DNA of 64,000 nucleotides. Source: Actinacidiphila guanduensis. GTDB lineage: Bacteria; Actinomycetota; Actinomycetes; Streptomycetales; Streptomycetaceae. The position numbers and the translations under genes are program-made. Positions within the stretch are counted from its first letter, which is position 1. Each line of letters begins with the position of its first letter. This document shows positions 59,705 through 64,000 of this stretch, one piece after another. Location of the stretch: contig NZ_FNIE01000020.1 in the NCBI RefSeq assembly GCF_900103985.1, positions 1-64,000 on the forward strand, given 5' to 3'. The notes under the pieces are model-generated. The model was not told the DNA's origin. It searched no databases and was given only the letters and a program-made list of their open reading frames with translations.

Positions 59705-60541
59705 TCAGTTGGCGCCGAGCTCGATCGGCACGCCGACCAGGGAGCCGTACTCGGTCCACGAGCCGTCGTAGTTCTTGACGTTGGTGACACCGAGCAGCTC
59801 GTGCAGCACGAACCAGGTCAGCGCGGAGCGCTCACCGATCCGGCAGTACGCGATGGTGTCCTTCGCGAGGTCCACCTGCTCCTCGGCGTAGAGCGCGGTC
59901 AGCTCCTCGTCGGACTTGAAGGTGCCGTCGTCGTTGGCGTTCTTCGACCACGGGATGTTGCGCGCGCTCGGGACGTGGCCGGGGCGCTGCGACTGCTCCT
60001 GCGGCAGGTGCGCGGGGGCGAGCAGCTTGCCGGAGAACTCGTCGGGCGAGCGGACGTCGACCAGGTTCTGCGCGCCGATGGCGGCGACCACGTCGTCGCG
60101 GAAGGCGCGGATCGAGGTGTCCTGGGCCTTCGCGGTGTAGGTGGTGGCGGGCCGCACCGGCACCTCCTCGACCAGCTCGCGGGCGTCCAGCTCCCACTTC
60201 TTGCGGCCGCCGTCGAGCAGCTTGACCGACTCGTGGCCGTAGAGCTTGAAGTACCAGTAGGCGTAGGAGGCGAACCAGTTGTTGTTGCCGCCGTAGAGCA
60301 CGACCGTGTCGTCGTTGGCGATGCCCTTGGCCGACAGCAGCGCCTCGAAACCGGCCTGGTCGACGAAGTCGCGGCGGACCGGGTCCTGGAGGTCCTGCTT
60401 CCAGTCGATCTTCACCGCGTTCTTGATGTGGTTCTTGTCGTAGGCGGAGGTGTCCTCGTCCACCTCCACGATGACCACCTTGGGGTCGTCGATGTGGGCC
60501 TCGACCCAGTCGGCGTCCACCAGGACGTCACTGCGGCTCAT
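59705..60541 (-). CDS. sseA: thiosulfate/3-mercaptopyruvate sulfurtransferase (rhodanese)
   Basis: 278 aa, two rhodanese domains. The C-terminal domain holds the active loop CRIGERS (catalytic Cys near residue 233). The N-terminal domain lacks the Cys, as usual. It moves sulfur from thiosulfate or mercaptopyruvate to an acceptor such as cyanide or a thiol. ATG 60541 follows GGAGGAG. A short Cys-containing leader ORF lies 175 bp upstream, so control by cysteine or sulfur is likely. The symbol sseA is by family. Confidence 0.9.
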   Translation of the reverse strand: MSRSDVLVDADWVEAHIDDPKVVIVEVDEDTSAYDKNHIKNAVKIDWKQDLQDPVRRDFVDQAGFEALLSAKGIANDDTVVLYGGNNNWFASYAYWYFKLYGHESVKLLDGGRKKWELDARELVEEVPVRPATTYTAKAQDTSIRAFRDDVVAAIGAQNLVDVRSPDEFSGKLLAPAHLPQEQSQRPGHVPSARNIPWSKNANDDGTFKSDEELTALYAEEQVDLAKDTIAYCRIGERSALTWFVLHELLGVTNVKNYDGSWTEYGSLVGVPIELGAN

Positions 60542-60716
60542 GCTGTTCTCCTCCGGGGCAGTACGGATGTGCCAGGTGCGGTGGCGCGGTGCGCGCACAG
60601 CGGCAACGCGTCGAGGATGCCTTGCGGCGGGGGACTCGCGGGGCAGGCAGGCCGGATCGCTCCCGATCGGGGTGGATCGCCCGGAAGGGCACCCGGATGT
60701 GCGACGGCCGCCGCCT

Positions 60717-60797
60717 TCAGGACGGTCGACAGAGCATGGCGGCCACGCGGCACAGGTCCACTGCCCGCCGCTTCGTGAGGTCCGCCTGCTGCTCCAT
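60717..60797 (-). CDS. 26-aa putative leader peptide upstream of sseA
   Basis: ATG 60797 gives MEQQADLTKRRAVDLCRVAAML then CRPS and a stop. RRAVDLCRVAAMLCR matches the actinobacterial leader-peptide class with an RVxxxLCR core found before cysteine and sulfur genes. Two Cys and several Arg codons would let ribosomes sense tRNA-Cys charging. A TACGAT -10 (60806-60811) and GTGACA -35 18 bp away lie eight bases before the ATG, so the mRNA may be leaderless. Confidence 0.75.
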   Translation of the reverse strand: MEQQADLTKRRAVDLCRVAAMLCRPS

Positions 60798-60805
60798 AAC
60801 CACCG

Positions 60806-60835
60806 ATCGTAGGCAAGCGGGCGGTCGAGTGTCAC
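60806..60835 (-). promoter_or_regulatory. promoter of the leader peptide and sseA
   Basis: On the minus strand GTGACA (60835-60830), 18-bp spacer, TACGAT (60811-60806). GTGACA differs from TTGACA at one position. Confidence 0.6.
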
Positions 60836-60980
60836 CGGTATGTCGCATGCTGAGACAGAAGGGTCCGTATGCTGGAACAGGGGTCACGCGGGGTGTCGGC
60901 GGGACGATCGGGCGCCCGTTCGAGCCGGTCCGTACGGGTTCGCGACGCCGCTGCGGGAGCCCGGCGTGGACGCCCGCGTC

Positions 60981-61673
60981 TCAGTTGGCGAGAACGACGC
61001 CGGTGCCGCTGAAGGTCACCGTGACGCCGTCCTTGCCGGTCGTCACGCTCTGCAGGTGCAGGCCCACCGGGAGGTGGCTGAGCTGCGGGCTGAAGTCGAT
61101 CGCGTGCCGCACCTCGTCGCCCAGGCCGAGGCTCTCGAACGGCTCCGGGACGGTCTCCGCCCGCAGCCGCACGGTGTCGTCCTGCCCGTCGGCGACGGTC
61201 ACCTTGCTCAGCACGCTCAGCTTCGCCGCCCTCACCGACCCGGTGATCCGCACCTCGTCGGTCTTCCCCGGCCCCGCGTACGAGACGGTGACGCCGCCGG
61301 CGGCCTTGGTCAGCTCGTCGTACGTGATCAGGGCGCGGCCGGTGGCGCGGTCCGCCTTCGCGCTGCGGTAACCGTCGGAGAGCTTCACGTGGTACAGGTC
61401 GGCGTGGAAGTCCTGGACCTCCACGGTGCGGCCGGCGCCGCCGGCGACGACGCCGTCGGCGCTGATCGTCACGTGGTCCAGGGTGCCGGAGGCGGCCTGG
61501 GTGAGGAACGGGAAGCCCTTGATCGAGATCTTGGGCTTGTCGGAGAGGCCCTCGGTCGCCTGGGCCCGCTCGGCCGCCTTGCCCTGGGCGATCGCCAGCG
61601 CGATCCGGTCGGCGGCCACGAAGAGGACGCCGAGGATCACGACGACGATCAGGGTAATCCGGGCGGTGCGCAT
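60981..61673 (-). CDS. DUF2993 (LmeA-like) secreted or anchored protein
   Basis: 230 aa. An N-terminal membrane helix (RITLIVVVILGVLFVAADRIAL) is followed by the DUF2993 domain (KISIKGFPFLTQAASGTLDHVTISADGV). LmeA of mycobacteria belongs to this family and affects lipomannan elongation. ATG 61673 (MRTARITLI) is preferred because the helix then begins immediately; ATG 61721 would add 16 residues. GAGGAG lies 13 bases upstream. Confidence 0.82.
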   Translation of the reverse strand: MRTARITLIVVVILGVLFVAADRIALAIAQGKAAERAQATEGLSDKPKISIKGFPFLTQAASGTLDHVTISADGVVAGGAGRTVEVQDFHADLYHVKLSDGYRSAKADRATGRALITYDELTKAAGGVTVSYAGPGKTDEVRITGSVRAAKLSVLSKVTVADGQDDTVRLRAETVPEPFESLGLGDEVRHAIDFSPQLSHLPVGLHLQSVTTGKDGVTVTFSGTGVVLAN

Positions 61674-61801
61674 GCGGTTCGCTTCTCCTCGGGGGCAGGT
61701 CGCCGTTGAAGGGTTCCGCAACGCCTGACGGGCGAACGGGGCAGTACGGTTCCCGTATTTTGCGATCTTTCGCTTTTACGGGGTGGCTCAATGAACCCTG
61801 T

Positions 61802-62032
61802 GTGCGCTTCGCCACCGGATCGGAGGGGCGGTGGCCGCCCGGCCCCGGGCCACCGGCCTGTGAGTGGTTCCTCGCGCCGTTCCCCGCGCCCCTGGGTCGT
61901 ACGGGGGCGCCGCCCCCACTCAGCCGGACCCGCCGTGCGCTTCGCCACCGGACCGGTGGGGCGGTGGCCGCCGCCTCCGGGCCACCGGCCTGTGGGGGGC
62001 TGGGCGCGCCGTTCCCCGCGCGCCTTTGGTGG
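61802..62032. repeat. two tandem copies of a Streptomyces-type dispersed intergenic repeat
   Basis: GTGCGCTTCGCCACCGGA begins both copies (61802 and 61935, 133 bp apart), and both continue with GGGCGGTGGCCGCC, GGGCCACCGGCCTGTG and CGCCGTTCCCCGCGC. A diverged match to the last part lies on the minus strand near 45050-45200. No protein is encoded. Confidence 0.75.
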
Positions 62033-63721
62033 CTAGGTGAAGGCTTGGGCCAGGGCGTAGGTGGCGGGGGCGGCGGCGGTGAGGGGGAGGGCCACGCCTG
62101 CGGTGAAGTGGACGAAGCGGGAGGGCCAGTCGTAGCTGGCGACACGGAGGCCGATGAGGGCGCTGGTTCCCGCGGCGAGGGCGAGGGCCAGGGCGTGGCC
62201 TGTGCCGAAGCCGGTGGCCGGGCCGGTCAGGGCGCCCGTGGCGGTGGCCACCGCAAGGGAGGCGACCAGGGAGACGGGCTCGCCGCCGGGCAGGCGGGGG
62301 GCTCGTACGAGGGTGGCCGCCGCCACGGCGATCAGCGCGACCACCACGGGGTCGGAGCCCGCGTGCGAGGTGGCCGTGGCGAGGTAGCCCGCCGCGACCA
62401 CCGTGAGCAGGGTGGAGGCGGAGGTCGCCGTGAGCGAGGAGAGCCGTTCGTCGGCGGACCCGTGGTGCCGCAGTTGCAGCACCAGGACGAAGAGCAGCCA
62501 GACGCCGAGGGTGCCGAGCAGGGCGACGGGCCCGTGGGCGCCGTTGACCGCCAGCACCGCCGCGTCCGCGGTGACGCCCGCGAGGAACGCCAGCACGATG
62601 CCCTGCCGCGCGGGCCACATGCCGTTGAGCCGGAACCAGCCCGCGGCCGTCACGCCCTCCAGCAGCACCAGCACCACAGCCAGCGCCGGCTTGCCGAGGG
62701 CGGCTCCCCCGGCGAGCAGCAGCCCGAGCACCGCGGTCAGCGCGGCCGGCTGGATGCCGGGCGGGATGATCGGCGAGCCGGTACGGTGCGGGGCCTGGGG
62801 TTGCTCCTCCACGACGGGCAGCGCGGCCGTGCGCTCCAGCTCCGGCTCGGCCGCGGCACCGGCGTTCGCCTCCTGCGCCGGGTGGTCCCGGCCGGGAGCG
62901 GGGTACGGGGCATGGGTGTGCGCGGCCTGCGCGGCGGCAGCGGGCGGTCCGGCCCAGCCCTGCGCGGGCTGCGGGCCGCCGTAGCCGGCGCCCGTCCAGG
63001 CCCCACCTGCCGTGGGCACCCCGTACTCGGCGCCGGGCTCGGTCTCGGAGGGCAGCTGGGCAGCCAGCGGCTCGGGCACGTAGGTGCCGTAACCGGCGTA
63101 ACCGGATTGGGAGTTCTGGGCACCCGGGTGGGCGCCCTGGCCGTACGCGTCGGCACCGGGCTGTGGCGGGGTCGCGTGACCGTGGCCGCCCGCGGGGTAC
63201 GAATCGGCCGAACCGGCCTGGTAGGCGGCCTGCTCGTAGCCTCCGGGGTGGCCGTACTGCGGGGGCCGGCCGTGGTCGGGCTGCGCGGGCTGCCCGTATC
63301 CGCCGTGCTCGTAGCCGGGTTGGGCCCCCGGTTGCGCGCCGGTTTGTGTTCCGGGCCGCATCCGGCCGTCCGGCCCGAAGCCCGGCTGCGGTCCGCCGTA
63401 CTCCGCGGCGCCCTGCCCGTAACCGCCCTGATGCGCGGGCGGCACGGCCCCGTCCTGGCCGTACCCGGCCCCGGACCCCGTCGGCATGCTTCCGCCCTGA
63501 TCGAACCCGGACCCCATCGGCATGGTCCCGTCCTGGGCGTATGGGCCGTACTGGGCGTACCCGTTGCCGGGGGCGGGGGGCTGCGGGGGTGTCGGGCCGT
63601 CCTGGCCGTACGTCTGCGGGTCGCCCTGGTCGTAGGGCGGCTGCGGGGTGTCCCAACTCGCGGCCTCGGCGGGCGCGTAGCCGTACTGCTCGGGGTCCTG
63701 GGGGTTCTGCGTGTCGCTCAT
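62033..63721 (-). CDS. large membrane protein with Tyr/Gln/Gly/Pro-rich N-terminus
   Basis: 562 aa. The first 300 residues are disordered and rich in Gly, Gln, Tyr and Pro (PYDQGDPQTYGQDG-like units). The C-terminal 250 residues have about eight membrane helices starting near residue 335. ATG 63721. Streptomyces has orthologues next to the MoaD-like gene, as here; function unknown. The low-complexity N-terminus resembles proteins that phase-separate or bind divisome components, a weak analogy. Confidence 0.78.
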   Translation of the reverse strand: MSDTQNPQDPEQYGYAPAEAASWDTPQPPYDQGDPQTYGQDGPTPPQPPAPGNGYAQYGPYAQDGTMPMGSGFDQGGSMPTGSGAGYGQDGAVPPAHQGGYGQGAAEYGGPQPGFGPDGRMRPGTQTGAQPGAQPGYEHGGYGQPAQPDHGRPPQYGHPGGYEQAAYQAGSADSYPAGGHGHATPPQPGADAYGQGAHPGAQNSQSGYAGYGTYVPEPLAAQLPSETEPGAEYGVPTAGGAWTGAGYGGPQPAQGWAGPPAAAAQAAHTHAPYPAPGRDHPAQEANAGAAAEPELERTAALPVVEEQPQAPHRTGSPIIPPGIQPAALTAVLGLLLAGGAALGKPALAVVLVLLEGVTAAGWFRLNGMWPARQGIVLAFLAGVTADAAVLAVNGAHGPVALLGTLGVWLLFVLVLQLRHHGSADERLSSLTATSASTLLTVVAAGYLATATSHAGSDPVVVALIAVAAATLVRAPRLPGGEPVSLVASLAVATATGALTGPATGFGTGHALALALAAGTSALIGLRVASYDWPSRFVHFTAGVALPLTAAAPATYALAQAFT

Positions 63722-63728
63722 CGGCGGC

Positions 63729-64000
63729 TCAGCCTCCTGCGAAGGGCGGCAGGACCTCGACGGTGCCGCCCTCGGGGAGGGGGACCGCGGCGTGGTCGCG
63801 GGCGCCGACGGGGGTGCCGTCGACGAGGAAGGAGCAGCGCAGCAGCACGCGGGCGAACTCCGGTTGCCGGGCGTGGCGTTCGCGGGCGGCCGCGAGGGCG
63901 TCGGCGAGGGTGGCCGCGCGGTACGGCTCCTCGGCCGTGCCCGCGGCGGCCTTCGCGGCGGCCCAGTAGCGGATCGTGCCCGCCGCGGGGGCCGTATCCG
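63729..64000 (-). CDS. MoaD/ThiS-family sulfur carrier, 5' truncated by window
   Basis: The frame is open to the right edge, so the start lies beyond base 64000. About 89 residues are visible, including TIRYWAAAKAAAGTAEEPY, LLRCSFLVDG and the C-terminal FAGG, whose Gly-Gly end is thiocarboxylated in MoaD/ThiS proteins. It would donate sulfur to molybdopterin or a similar product. It lies close to the sulfurtransferase operon. Confidence 0.88.
   Translation of the reverse strand, partial: DTAPAAGTIRYWAAAKAAAGTAEEPYRAATLADALAAARERHARQPEFARVLLRCSFLVDGTPVGARDHAAVPLPEGGTVEVLPPFAGG

Noticed and set aside
1..64000. tRNA, rRNA or complete transposase genes
   Set aside because: None recognised on either strand; a tRNA attachment site for the island was looked for and not found.

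Overview
This is high-GC actinobacterial chromosomal DNA, almost certainly from Streptomyces or a close relative. The evidence is strong G/C bias at third codon positions, many GTG starts, mycothiol biosynthesis (mshA), phoR-phoP/phoU, carD next to ispD-ispF-cysS-rlmB, an RsiG-like c-di-GMP anti-sigma factor and a Nur-type nickel regulator. Most of the window is ordinary chromosomal backbone. I see no rRNA, tRNA or CRISPR array.

Layout. 1-3.3 kb: the tail of a biotin-dependent carboxylase alpha subunit and an NsdA-type HTH/TPR regulator. 3.4-9.8 kb (minus strand): DoxX-type membrane protein, rlmB, cysS, ispF, ispD, carD. 10.1-14.5 kb: a phosphate block. A DUF461/PCu(A)C-like lipoprotein gene lies behind PHO-box-like repeats, followed by phoP-phoR (minus) diverging from phoU (plus) across a PHO-box promoter. 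A 52-aa cysteine-rich metallothionein-like ORF follows phoU. 14.6-18.8 kb: an OhrR-type MarR regulator diverging from an HSL-family esterase, a membrane-anchored thaumatin-like protein, a TPR protein and a secreted protein.

18.8-25.7 kb is an accessory island, bounded by a 16-bp direct repeat whose right copy is the 3' end of gpmA. It carries a HutC/KorSA-type GntR regulator divergent from a Nudix (Pif-like) gene, an anti-sigma-like ATPase, Cys-pair proteins, a DUF4262 protein and small membrane proteins, two of the genes frameshifted. At least five ACTCGTCTAGACGAGT-like sites sit at its promoters. I read it as a decayed integrative and conjugative element that kept its immunity/regulation module and lost integrase, replication and transfer genes.

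25.7-41.9 kb: gpmA, an MFS transporter, mshA-ybjN, a methyltransferase, a PP2C/SpoIIE phosphatase, DUF2516, a LysR regulator divergent from two SDR enzymes, an HBHA-like protein, an XRE regulator with its own operator, DUF2199, a GNAT remnant and two GNAT genes, a phosphotransferase and asd. 42-51.5 kb: two tandem M14-like peptidases, a secreted beta-helix/discoidin protein, a GntR-HAD pair and a 55-aa membrane peptide. 51.5-58.3 kb: rsiG, dtd, ygfZ-like, nur, a nitrobindin-like protein with a 34-aa membrane peptide, and an operon of three architecturally matching bitopic proteins. 58.3-64 kb: a DsrE-like protein, DUF3099, the sulfurtransferase-DUF1416 operon preceded by a Cys-containing leader peptide, a DUF2993 protein, a large Tyr/Gln-rich membrane protein and a truncated MoaD/ThiS protein at the right edge.

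Functional themes are phosphate control, thiol and sulfur metabolism (mycothiol, sulfurtransferase, OhrR), developmental control, and a fossil conjugative element retaining its regulatory circuit. Start codons were chosen by family alignment and ribosome-binding sites; uncertain ones are flagged.
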